Source of the DNA: Micromonosporaceae bacterium
GTDB taxonomy: Bacteria > Actinomycetota > Actinomycetes > Mycobacteriales > Micromonosporaceae
Direction of reading: 5' to 3'
NCBI GenBank assembly: GCA_019689695.1
Contig: JADGHA010000206.1
Span: 1-7,243 of the forward strand
Length of the DNA stretch: 7,243 bases
The position numbers and the translations under genes were made by a program. A model generated the notes under the pieces. The model did not search any database. It was not told where the DNA came from and saw only the letters and a program-made list of their open reading frames with translations. Positions within the stretch are counted from its first letter, which is position 1; each line of letters starts with the position of its first letter. This document shows, piece by piece, positions 1-5,425 of this stretch.

Positions 1-1
1 T

Positions 2-25
2 GCGTCTGTTGTTTATAAGAGACAG
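2..25 (+). other. Residual sequencing-library transposon adapter (Tn5 mosaic end), not genomic
   Basis: Bases 7-25 match the 19-base hyperactive-Tn5 mosaic end at 16 of 19 positions, and the last 12 bases (TATAAGAGACAG, 14-25) are exact. The GCGTC at 2-6 also matches the end of the standard read-1 tail that precedes the mosaic end. The composition is AT-rich compared with the GC-rich sequence that starts at 26. It places a TAA (16-18) in frame with the regulator that follows, so that stop is artificial. The three mismatches fit low-quality read ends. An adapter left at a contig edge is the simplest reading. Confidence 0.9.
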
Positions 26-27
26 GG

Positions 28-699
28 TGGGGGGAGCGGCGGGTGGACGGCGTGCTCGTCTGCGACCTGCGGGTCAACGACCACCGGGTGCCGGTGCTGG
101 AGGAGCTGCAGCTGCCCGCCGTGGTGATCGGCGGCCCGGACGGCGTGGGCCGGCTGGCCAGCGTCTGGCATGACGATGCGGCGGCGCTGGTCGAGACGAT
201 GGAGTATCTGGCGGCGCTCGGGCACCGGCGGGTGGCCCGGGTGGCCGGCCTGCCCGACCTGCTGCACACCGCCGTCCGCACCGAGGCGTTCGGCAAGGTC
301 AGCCAGCGGCTCGGCCTGGAGCAGGCGGTCACCGTCACCGCCGACTACACCGGCGAGGAGGGCGCCCGGGCCACCCGCCGCCTGCTCAGCGCCGCCCAGC
401 GCCCCACCGCGATCATCTACGACAACGACGTGATGGCCATCGCCGGTTTGGCGGTGGCCCAGGAGATGGGCCTGACCGTGCCGGGCGACCTGTCCCTGGT
501 CGCCTGGGACGACTCCCCGCTGTGCCAGCTGGTGCACCCGCAGCTGACCGCACTCACCTGGGACATCCCCACCTACGGGGGGCACGCCGCACGCCAGCTG
601 CTCGCGGTCATCGCAGGCGAGCAGGTACCCAGCATCAAGGCGGAGGCGGCGCGGCTCGCACCGCGCGGAAGCACTGCGCCACCCCGCGCCGGACGCTAG
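28..699 (+). CDS. LacI-family transcriptional regulator, 5'-truncated (effector-binding domain only)
   Basis: This is the C-terminal part of a LacI/GalR-type regulator, a cytoplasmic DNA-binding protein whose periplasmic-binding-protein-like domain senses a small molecule, often a sugar. The visible part runs from the VDGVLVCDLRVND segment through a P-x-V-x-I-G segment (PAVVIGG), the GHRRVARVAG segment, the PTAIIYDNDVMAIAGLAVA segment, the VPGDLSLVAWDDSPL segment, and the C-terminal ending APRGSTAPP. All are typical of the family in the same order. The N-terminal helix-turn-helix, hinge and about 100 further residues are missing because the contig starts here. GTG at 43 is formally a start codon but reads as the Val of the family's internal V-D-G motif, so it is unlikely to be the true start. 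The effector cannot be told from this fragment. Its stop lies only a few bases before the riboswitch of the next gene, so its 3' end may overlap that gene's promoter. Confidence 0.88.
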   Translation, partial: WGERRVDGVLVCDLRVNDHRVPVLEELQLPAVVIGGPDGVGRLASVWHDDAAALVETMEYLAALGHRRVARVAGLPDLLHTAVRTEAFGKVSQRLGLEQAVTVTADYTGEEGARATRRLLSAAQRPTAIIYDNDVMAIAGLAVAQEMGLTVPGDLSLVAWDDSPLCQLVHPQLTALTWDIPTYGGHAARQLLAVIAGEQVPSIKAEAARLAPRGSTAPPRAGR

Positions 700-702
700 A
701 CT
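697..702 (+). promoter_or_regulatory. Candidate -10 box (TAGACT) for the riboswitch-SHMT transcript
   Basis: TAGACT fits the actinobacterial TANNNT -10 pattern and overlaps the stop codon of the upstream regulator. It would place the transcript start at about 708-710, at the 5' strand of the riboswitch P1 helix. No good TTGACA-like -35 is visible 16-19 bases upstream, and the possible P1 pairs at 706-707 would lie outside such a transcript. The call is therefore tentative. Confidence 0.35.
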
Positions 703-704
703 CA

Positions 705-785
705 CGGCGTTACGCGACTGGCGCTGTGCATCAGGTGGAACTGACCACCAGGGAGCCAACGGACCGCGCGCCGCGCGCCTGGGTG
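705..785 (+). ncRNA. ZTP/ZMP riboswitch (pfl RNA motif) in the SHMT leader
   Basis: The leader carries the hallmark blocks of the pfl/ZTP riboswitch in the right order. GACTGGCG is at 716-723. A perfect 5-bp helix P2 (GGTGG 734-738 with CCACC 745-749) closes a 6-base loop. GGGAGC follows at 751-756, then a GC-rich hairpin at about 765-777, and the 3' block GCCTGGGT at 777-784. The class pseudoknot is possible, with GGC 720-722 pairing with GCC 777-779. A P1 helix can be drawn (708-711 with 758-761, possibly extended by 706-707 with 764-765), but it is short and partly bulged. ZTP and ZMP (AICAR ribotide) accumulate when 10-formyl-tetrahydrofolate is low, and this riboswitch class is known in front of one-carbon and purine genes including glyA. 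Its position directly before an SHMT gene fits that role. Identification is by conserved primary blocks and helices seen by eye. Confidence 0.9.
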
Positions 786-804
786 CGGCGGTCATGCCCT
801 GCTC

Positions 805-810
805 AGGAGG
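805..810 (+). promoter_or_regulatory. Shine-Dalgarno AGGAGG that sets the SHMT start
   Basis: A perfect AGGAGG lies four bases before ATG 815. It lies downstream of the alternative in-frame ATG at 794, which itself sits just past the riboswitch core with no clear Shine-Dalgarno. This decides the start at 815. Bases 804-807 (CAGG) can pair with CCTG 778-781 in the riboswitch 3' block, so the site may be masked when no ligand is bound. Confidence 0.8.
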
Positions 811-814
811 AGTC

Positions 815-2086
815 ATGCACGTACCGCCGATCCACAGCCTGACCCAGACCGACTGGCAGCTCGCCGAGCTGATCCAGCGGGAGGCCCAGCGCCAGCACGA
901 CAAGCTGCGGATGATCCCCTCCGAGAACTACGTGTCCACCGCGGTGCTGGAGGCCACCGGCTCGGTGCTGACCAACAAGTACTCCGAGGGCTACGCCGGT
1001 CGCCGCTACTACGAGGGCCAGCAGCTGGTGGACCCGATCGAGCTGCTCGCCATCGAACGGGCCAAGGCGCTGTTCGGGGTGGAGCACGCCAACGTCCAGC
1101 CGTACTCCGGCTCGCCGGCCAACCTCGCCGTCTACCTCGCCTTCGCCCAGCCGGGCGACCCGGTGATGGGCATGTCGCTGCCGATGGGCGGCCACCTCAC
1201 CCACGGCTGGTCGGTCTCCGTGACCGGCAAATGGTTCCGTCCGGTGCGCTACGACGTGCGCCGCGAGACCGGCCGGGTCGACCTGGACCAGGTGCGCGAC
1301 CTGGCCCGGCGGGAGCGGCCGAAGGTGATCTTCTGCGGCGGCACGGCCATCCCGCGCACCATCGACTTCCCGGCCTTCGCCGAGATCGCCCGCGAGGTGA
1401 ACGCCATCCTGGTCGCCGACATCGCGCACATCGCCGGGCTGATCGCCGGCGGGGCGCACCCCTCCCCGGTGGGCCACGCGGACGTCATCTCCACCACGAC
1501 GCACAAGACGCTCCGCGGGCCGCGCGGCGCGATGCTGATGAGCACCGCGGAACACGCCGCCGCCATCGACAAGGCCGTCTTCCCCGGCCTGCAGGGCGGC
1601 CCGCACAACCACACCACCGCCGGCATCGCGGTCGCCCTCCACGAGGCCGGCACGGACAGCTTCCGGGCGTACGCCCACCAGGTCGTGGCGAACGCGAAGG
1701 CGCTCGCGGCGGCGCTGATCGAGCGCGGCTTCGACCTGGTCTCCGGGGGCACCGACAACCACCTGATCCTGATCGACCTCACCAGCAAGGGCATCGGCGG
1801 CAAGCCGGCGGCGAAGGCGCTGGACCGGGCGGGGATCGAGACGAACTACAACACCGTGCCCTACGACACCCGCAAGCCGTTCGACCCGTCCGGCATCCGC
1901 CTGGGCACGCCGGCGCTGACCACGCGCGGGCTGACCGAGGCGCAGATGCCGCAGATCGCCGCGTGGATCGACGAGGTGGTGAGCGCGGCGGTCAAGGAGG
2001 ACGAGGCGGTGCTGGACCGGGTCGCCGGCGAGGTGCGCGAGCTGCTTTCCGGCTATCCGATGCCCGGCTGGGCCCCCCAGCCCTGA
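815..2086 (+). CDS. glyA: Serine hydroxymethyltransferase (PLP-dependent, SHMT family)
   Basis: A cytoplasmic PLP enzyme of 423 residues (E. coli GlyA is 417) that converts serine plus tetrahydrofolate to glycine plus 5,10-methylene-tetrahydrofolate. Family motifs appear in order: IPSENYVS near the N-terminus, NKYSEGYAGRRYY (Tyr56 and Glu58), GGHLTHG, the PLP-contacting pair in ADIAHIAGL (Asp202, His205), the Schiff-base lysine in STTTHKTLRGPRG (Lys231), FPGLQGGP, SGGTDNHL, and SGIRLGTPALTTRG (Arg362, carboxylate binding). ATG 815 was chosen over ATG 794 because of the AGGAGG at 805-810. The gene follows a ZTP riboswitch, which supports a role in folate one-carbon supply. Compared with the usual bacterial motifs it is divergent in places: RYYEGQQLVD rather than RYYGGCEYVD, NVQPYSGSPAN rather than QPHSGSQAN, GGPHNHTTAG rather than GGPLMHVIAA, TAIPR rather than SAYPR, and NYNTVPYD where N-K-N is usual. 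It may be a second SHMT of its host. All key catalytic residues are present, so I expect an active enzyme. An altered substrate preference cannot be excluded. Confidence 0.93.
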   Translation: MHVPPIHSLTQTDWQLAELIQREAQRQHDKLRMIPSENYVSTAVLEATGSVLTNKYSEGYAGRRYYEGQQLVDPIELLAIERAKALFGVEHANVQPYSGSPANLAVYLAFAQPGDPVMGMSLPMGGHLTHGWSVSVTGKWFRPVRYDVRRETGRVDLDQVRDLARRERPKVIFCGGTAIPRTIDFPAFAEIAREVNAILVADIAHIAGLIAGGAHPSPVGHADVISTTTHKTLRGPRGAMLMSTAEHAAAIDKAVFPGLQGGPHNHTTAGIAVALHEAGTDSFRAYAHQVVANAKALAAALIERGFDLVSGGTDNHLILIDLTSKGIGGKPAAKALDRAGIETNYNTVPYDTRKPFDPSGIRLGTPALTTRGLTEAQMPQIAAWIDEVVSAAVKEDEAVLDRVAGEVRELLSGYPMPGWAPQP

Positions 2087-2223
2087 CCGGCGCGGCCCGA
2101 TCCGTCTGGAGCCCCGGTTCGCCGCGGCGTGGATTTTGTCACACCCGGCAGTAACACTGTGCCGACCGATGAGTTTCGGCGCCCCGGGCGGTCCTACCCC
2201 TGAGGTGCACTGTGAGACCGGAC

Positions 2224-2228
2224 GGAGG
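2224..2228 (+). promoter_or_regulatory. Shine-Dalgarno GGAGG for the beta-propeller gene
   Basis: GGAGG lies nine bases before ATG 2238. It supports that start over the in-frame ATGs at 2136-2171, which would add an unrelated leader not resembling the family N-terminus (MSGVRVLVGTRKGAF). The 2087-2237 gap shows no clear promoter by eye. Confidence 0.7.
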
Positions 2229-2237
2229 ACGAAACCG

Positions 2238-3353
2238 ATGAGCGGCGTACGGGTACTGGTAGGCACGCGCAAGGGCGCGTTCATACTCACATCGGACGGC
2301 AGCCGCAACGACTGGACGATCGACGGACCCCACTTCGGCGGCTGGGAGGTCTACCACCTCAACGGGTCACCCGCGGATCCAGACCGGCTCTACGCGTCCC
2401 AGTCGGGTGGCTGGTTCGGGCAGCTGATCCAGCGCTCCGACGACGGCGGCAAGACCTGGACCACGGTGGGCAACGACTTCACCTACGCCGGCGGCGCGGG
2501 CGAGCACCTGTGGTACGACGGCACGCCCCGCCCGTGGGAGTTCAAGCGCATCTGGCACCTCGAGCCGACGCGCGACGACCCCGACACGGTGTATGCGGGG
2601 GCGGAGGACGCGGCCCTGTACGTGTCCACCGACGGCGGCCAGAAGTGGACCGAGCTGACCGCCCTCCGGACCCACCCGACCGGGCCGACCTGGCAGCCCG
2701 GCGCCGGCGGGCTGTGCCTGCACACGATCATCCTGGATCCGGCCAACAAGGACCGGATCTACGTGGCCATCTCGGCAGCCGGCGCGTTCCGCAGCGACGA
2801 CGGCGGAGCCAGCTGGTTGCCGATCAACAAGGGCCTGCGCTCCGGGGAGATCCCCGACCAGGACGCGGAGGTCGGTCACTGCGTGCACCGCATCACCCAG
2901 CACCCGGCGCGGCCGGACACGCTGTTCATGCAGAAGCACTGGGATGTCATGCGCAGCGACGACGCCGGCGCGAGCTGGCGCGAGGTGAGCGGCAACCTGC
3001 CCTCGGACTTCGGGTTCCCGATCGCCGTCCACGCACACGAGCCGGAGACCATCTACGTCGTGCCGATCAAGAGCGACTCCGAGCACTTCCCGCCGGAGGG
3101 CAGGCTCCGTGTCTACCGCAGCCGGACCGGTGGCGAGGAGTGGGAGCCGCTGACCAATGGCCTGCCCCAGTCCAACTGCTACGTCAACGTGTTACGCGAC
3201 GCGATGGCGGTGGACACGCTCGACCCGTGCGGGATCTACTTCGGCACCACCGGCGGCCAGGTCTACCACTCGGCGGACGGAGGCGACAGCTGGGCGCCGA
3301 TCGTCCGGGACCTGCCGGCGGTGCTCTCCGTGGAAGTCCAGGTGCTGCCGTGA
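2238..3353 (+). CDS. Asp-box (BNR/sortilin-like) beta-propeller protein
   Basis: A 371-residue protein with six Asp-box-type motifs of the form S-x-D-x-G-x-x-W: residues 67-74 (SDDGGKTW), 130-137 (STDGGQKW), 186-193 (SDDGGASW), 240-247 (SDDAGASW), 295-302 (SRTGGEEW, degenerate) and 345-352 (SADGGDSW). Spacings of about 50-65 residues indicate a propeller of six or seven blades, as in sialidase-like and sortilin/VPS10-like folds. Databases often label such proteins as exo-alpha-sialidase or glycosyl hydrolase. I see no sialidase catalytic arrangement (no FRIP motif or arginine triad that I can point to), so enzymatic activity should not be assumed. There is no signal peptide or membrane helix, so the protein is probably cytoplasmic, which is unusual for a sialidase. 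Its TGA overlaps the GTG of the next gene, implying translational coupling to a ubiquitin-fold partner. The fold call is firm and the function unknown. Confidence 0.85.
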   Translation: MSGVRVLVGTRKGAFILTSDGSRNDWTIDGPHFGGWEVYHLNGSPADPDRLYASQSGGWFGQLIQRSDDGGKTWTTVGNDFTYAGGAGEHLWYDGTPRPWEFKRIWHLEPTRDDPDTVYAGAEDAALYVSTDGGQKWTELTALRTHPTGPTWQPGAGGLCLHTIILDPANKDRIYVAISAAGAFRSDDGGASWLPINKGLRSGEIPDQDAEVGHCVHRITQHPARPDTLFMQKHWDVMRSDDAGASWREVSGNLPSDFGFPIAVHAHEPETIYVVPIKSDSEHFPPEGRLRVYRSRTGGEEWEPLTNGLPQSNCYVNVLRDAMAVDTLDPCGIYFGTTGGQVYHSADGGDSWAPIVRDLPAVLSVEVQVLP

Positions 3354-3664
3354 TCCGGGTCATCCTCCCGGCTCACCTGAAAAACCTGGCGCACGTCCAG
3401 GGCGAGGTACAGCTCGAGGTGGCCGGCCCGGACCAGGATCCTGGGCCGGTCACCCAGCGCCGGGTGTTGGATGTCCTGGAGGCGCAGTACCCGATGCTGC
3501 TCGGCACCATCCGGGACCGGCACAGCGGCCAGCGTCGAGCGTTCGTCCGCTTCTACGCCTGCGAGGAGGACCTGTCCAACGAGCCGCCGGACGCGCCGCT
3601 GCCGGAGCGGGTCGTCGCCGGCCAGGAGCCGTTCATCATCCTGGGGGCGATGGCCGGCGGGTAG
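3350..3664 (+). CDS. MoaD/ThiS-like small ubiquitin-fold protein with C-terminal Gly-Gly
   Basis: A 104-residue protein starting at GTG 3350, which overlaps the TGA of the propeller gene (GTGA). The N-terminus is a short beta strand (VIRVILPAHLKNLA). The middle helix region (RVLDVLEAQYPMLLGTI) corresponds to the family pattern of an L-x-x-L helix followed by P-x-L. It ends in PFIILGAMAGG, matching the beta strand plus Gly-Gly tail of MoaD/ThiS sulfur carriers. In that family the terminal glycine is adenylated by an E1-like enzyme (MoeB/ThiF) and then carries sulfur as a thiocarboxylate, or is joined to a target. At 104 residues it is longer than MoaD (about 80), with an insert around residues 75-90. 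No molybdopterin, thiamine or cysteine biosynthesis gene, and no E1-like enzyme, lies in the window. The only close partner is the Asp-box propeller. The fold and the GG tail are seen; sulfur transfer or conjugation is inferred. Confidence 0.82.
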   Translation: MIRVILPAHLKNLAHVQGEVQLEVAGPDQDPGPVTQRRVLDVLEAQYPMLLGTIRDRHSGQRRAFVRFYACEEDLSNEPPDAPLPERVVAGQEPFIILGAMAGG

Positions 3665-3720
3665 CCCGACCGGGCGGCCCGGCGGTGGGTGGCGGGACCG
3701 GCTGGTGGGACGATGGGACG

Positions 3721-4101
3721 GTGACGGGCACCAGGACGACCAAGTTCCGCTACCACGCGGCGATCGCCGTGGCCGGGTTGATCACCCTCATCGGCGCGAT
3801 ACCGGTCGCCACCGCCGCCTGGTTCCTGCTGCCGATCCTGCTGGTGCCGCTGGCGGTGACGGTCTGGGCCTGGCTGGCCGGCACCGACGTCGGCCCGGAC
3901 GGGCTCGTGGTCCGGGCGCTTCTGGGCCGCCGGCGCATCCCCTGGCCGTCGGTGGCCGAGCTCGGCGCCGACGCACGCGGCCGGGCGTACGTCAGGCTCG
4001 CCAACGGCGCCGCGGTCTCCCTCCCTGCGGTGACCGCGACCGACCTGCCGCGGCTGGTCGAGGCGAGCGGCAACCAGGCCACGCCCGGGCACGCTGAGTA
4101 G
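3721..4101 (+). CDS. Small membrane protein with PH-like domain (bPH_6 type)
   Basis: A 126-residue protein starting at GTG 3721. A short basic N-terminus (TKFRYH) is followed by two hydrophobic segments, about residues 13-34 and 35-53, joined at a Pro. A soluble domain follows from about residue 56: TDVGPDGLVVRALLGRRRIPW, then alternating strands rich in Val and Ala, ending near residue 115. This is the layout of actinobacterial PH-domain membrane proteins (bPH_6, related to the mycobacterial low-molecular-weight antigen 6 region), where the G-x-x-V/L-R-x-x-x-G-R-R-x-I-P-W segment is the recognisable core. Both termini are probably cytoplasmic. Function is unknown for the family. The gene sits 56 bases after the ubiquitin-fold gene. 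Its Shine-Dalgarno is weak, and GTG 3685 in the same frame is a possible but less likely start. It may be read through from the propeller pair. Confidence 0.75.
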   Translation: MTGTRTTKFRYHAAIAVAGLITLIGAIPVATAAWFLLPILLVPLAVTVWAWLAGTDVGPDGLVVRALLGRRRIPWPSVAELGADARGRAYVRLANGAAVSLPAVTATDLPRLVEASGNQATPGHAE

Positions 4102-4106
4102 CGTGA

Positions 4107-4127
4107 GCCGACTGGTTCACAGCCGGC
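4107..4127 (+). repeat. Imperfect inverted repeat upstream of the sugar dehydrogenase gene
   Basis: GCCG-A-CTG (4107-4114) and CAG-C-CGGC (4120-4127) form a 7-bp stem with one central mismatch and a 5-base loop (GTTCA). It lies just before the -10 box at 4133, covering the place where a -35 box would sit. It could be an operator, or a hairpin ending the upstream transcript. No T-run follows it, so an intrinsic terminator is less likely. Confidence 0.4.
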
Positions 4128-4132
4128 GTGGC

Positions 4133-4138
4133 TAGGCT
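4133..4138 (+). promoter_or_regulatory. Candidate -10 box (TAGGCT) positioned for leaderless transcription
   Basis: TAGGCT fits the actinobacterial TANNNT pattern and ends seven bases before GTG 4146. The transcript would therefore begin at or next to the start codon. There is no Shine-Dalgarno before GTG 4146, which agrees with a leaderless mRNA. CCGACT (4108-4113) is a weak -35 candidate at 19-base spacing. Confidence 0.5.
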
Positions 4139-4145
4139 TGGCCGG

Positions 4146-5390
4146 GTGAGCGCCCCGAGCAAACTCCGGCCGCGCCGCCGCCCGCCCAGGCTCCGTCGCG
4201 TCGGCGCCGGAGCCCGGTCCTGCGCGTCAGGCATCAAGGCCGCAGGCGCCTTCGTGGCGGCGCTCGCGGTGCTGACCACCGCGGCCTGCAGCTTCGGGCC
4301 GCCGTCCGCGGACGAGCGGGGCGCTCCACCCCGGCTGCCGACCCCGTCCACCTCGCCGAGCCGCGCCGGCGACGACAGCGCGTCGGTGGTGGCCACGGTC
4401 ATCGCCAAGGGCCTGTCGGTGCCCTGGGGCATCGCGTTCCTCCCCGACGGCGGCGCCCTGGTCACCGAGCGCGACAGCAAGCGCCTGCTCAAGCTCGGGC
4501 CGTCCTCCACCCCGGACGGGCTCACCGTCACCGAGCTGGGCACCATCGACCAGGCCGTGCCGCAGGGTGAGGGCGGGCTGCTGGGCATCGCCGTGTCACC
4601 CAAGTACGAAACCGACAAAACGGTCTTCGTGTACTACACGACGGCGATCGACAACCGGATCGCGAAGCTGGACCTCAGCACGGGCAAGGCCAGCGCTCCG
4701 CAGCCGATCGTGACCGGCATCCCCCGCAACAGCAACCACAACGGCGGGCAGCTCGCGTTCGGCCCCGACGGCTTCCTGTACGCCACGACCGGCGACGCCG
4801 GCCAGAGCGCGCAGGCCCAGGACCGGGCCAGCCTGGCCGGCAAGATCCTGCGGATGACCGCGGACGGCAAGCCCGCCCCCGGCAACCCCGACCCGAAGTC
4901 GCTGGTGTTCAGCTGGGGCCACCGCAACGTCCAAGGCATCGCCTGGGACGCGAGCAAGCACGCCTACGCCACGGAGTTCGGCCAGAACACCTGGGACGAG
5001 ATCAACATGATCGAGCGGGGGAAGAACTACGGGTGGCCCCGGGTCGAGGGCAAGGGCACCGACACCCGGTACGCCAACCCGCTGGTGACGTGGCCGACCA
5101 GCGAGGCGTCCTGCTCGGGCGCGGCAGTGGTCGACCGGATCCTGGCCGTAGCGTGCCTGCAGGGGGAGCGTGTCTACCTGATGGAGCTCACCGCGCAGGG
5201 CACCATGCTCGGCCAGCCGCGGGCGTTCCTGGTGGGTGAGTACGGGCGGCTGCGCGCCGCGGTCGCGGCGCCGGACGGTTCGCTGTGGGTCAGCACGTCC
5301 AACCGGGACGGCCGGGGCACACCGCAAGCCGACGACGACCGCATCGTGCGGCTCGTCTTCTCCAGTTCGGGCGGGGCCGGAAAGAGCTGA
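4146..5390 (+). CDS. PQQ-type soluble aldose sugar dehydrogenase, exported lipoprotein
   Basis: A 414-residue protein of the glucose/sorbosone dehydrogenase family (six-bladed propeller), which oxidises sugars with pyrroloquinoline quinone outside the membrane. The N-terminus is Arg-rich and unusually long (about 30 residues). A hydrophobic stretch and the lipobox LTTAAC follow, with Cys48 as the expected lipidated residue, then a Pro/Ser/Thr linker to about residue 80. The catalytic domain shows VPWGIAFLPDG, GEGGLLGIAVSP, SNHNGGQLAFGPDG with the likely general-base His198, WGHRNVQGIAW (Arg260, Asn261), NYGWP, and RLRAAVAAPDGSLW (Arg368, Arg370), matching cofactor and substrate positions known in the family. 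Cys323 and Cys337 are spaced for a possible disulfide. GTG 4146 is preferred over GTG 4128 because of the -10 box at 4133-4138. No PQQ biosynthesis gene is visible, so cofactor use is inferred from the family. The metallophosphoesterase starts 35 bases downstream and is probably co-transcribed. Confidence 0.9.
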   Translation: MSAPSKLRPRRRPPRLRRVGAGARSCASGIKAAGAFVAALAVLTTAACSFGPPSADERGAPPRLPTPSTSPSRAGDDSASVVATVIAKGLSVPWGIAFLPDGGALVTERDSKRLLKLGPSSTPDGLTVTELGTIDQAVPQGEGGLLGIAVSPKYETDKTVFVYYTTAIDNRIAKLDLSTGKASAPQPIVTGIPRNSNHNGGQLAFGPDGFLYATTGDAGQSAQAQDRASLAGKILRMTADGKPAPGNPDPKSLVFSWGHRNVQGIAWDASKHAYATEFGQNTWDEINMIERGKNYGWPRVEGKGTDTRYANPLVTWPTSEASCSGAAVVDRILAVACLQGERVYLMELTAQGTMLGQPRAFLVGEYGRLRAAVAAPDGSLWVSTSNRDGRGTPQADDDRIVRLVFSSSGGAGKS

Positions 5391-5425
5391 GTTCCACGAA
5401 ACATCCATCCAGGTACAGCAAGATC

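Noticed and set aside
43..699. A complete short regulator starting at GTG 43
   Set aside because: The family requires an N-terminal DNA-binding domain. The upstream stop belongs to adapter sequence, and the GTG falls within the conserved V-D-G motif.
794..814. ATG 794 as the SHMT start
   Set aside because: It lies just past the riboswitch core and before the AGGAGG at 805-810. The extra residues do not look like a family N-terminus.
2155..2168. WhiG/FliA-type sigma site suggested by GCCGA at 2161-2165
   Set aside because: The -10 match is partial and there is no TAAA element at the needed distance upstream.
2136..2237. ATG 2136 or ATG 2169 as the start of the propeller protein
   Set aside because: They lack a Shine-Dalgarno, while ATG 2238 has GGAGG at good spacing and gives the expected N-terminal strand.
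2087..2237. Promoter or terminator in the gap after the SHMT gene
   Set aside because: TTGTCA at 2136-2141 has no -10 at proper spacing; TAACAC at 2152 is only ten bases away. A 6-bp complementarity (2091-2096 with 2121-2126) has a long loop and only a short T-run well after it. Nothing is firm enough to call.
803..2308. Very long reading frames on the minus strand (also at 13-903, 2367-3086, 4596-5408 and 5537-7147)
   Set aside because: They lie opposite well-identified genes in high-GC DNA where stop codons are rare. Their products are Arg/Gly/Val-rich and match no recognisable family, and they have no convincing ribosome sites.
3670..3682. Small hairpin after the ubiquitin-fold gene (CCGGG-CGG-CCCGG)
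   Set aside because: It has only five base pairs, no T-run follows, and such GC palindromes are common by chance at this composition. It is not called as a terminator.
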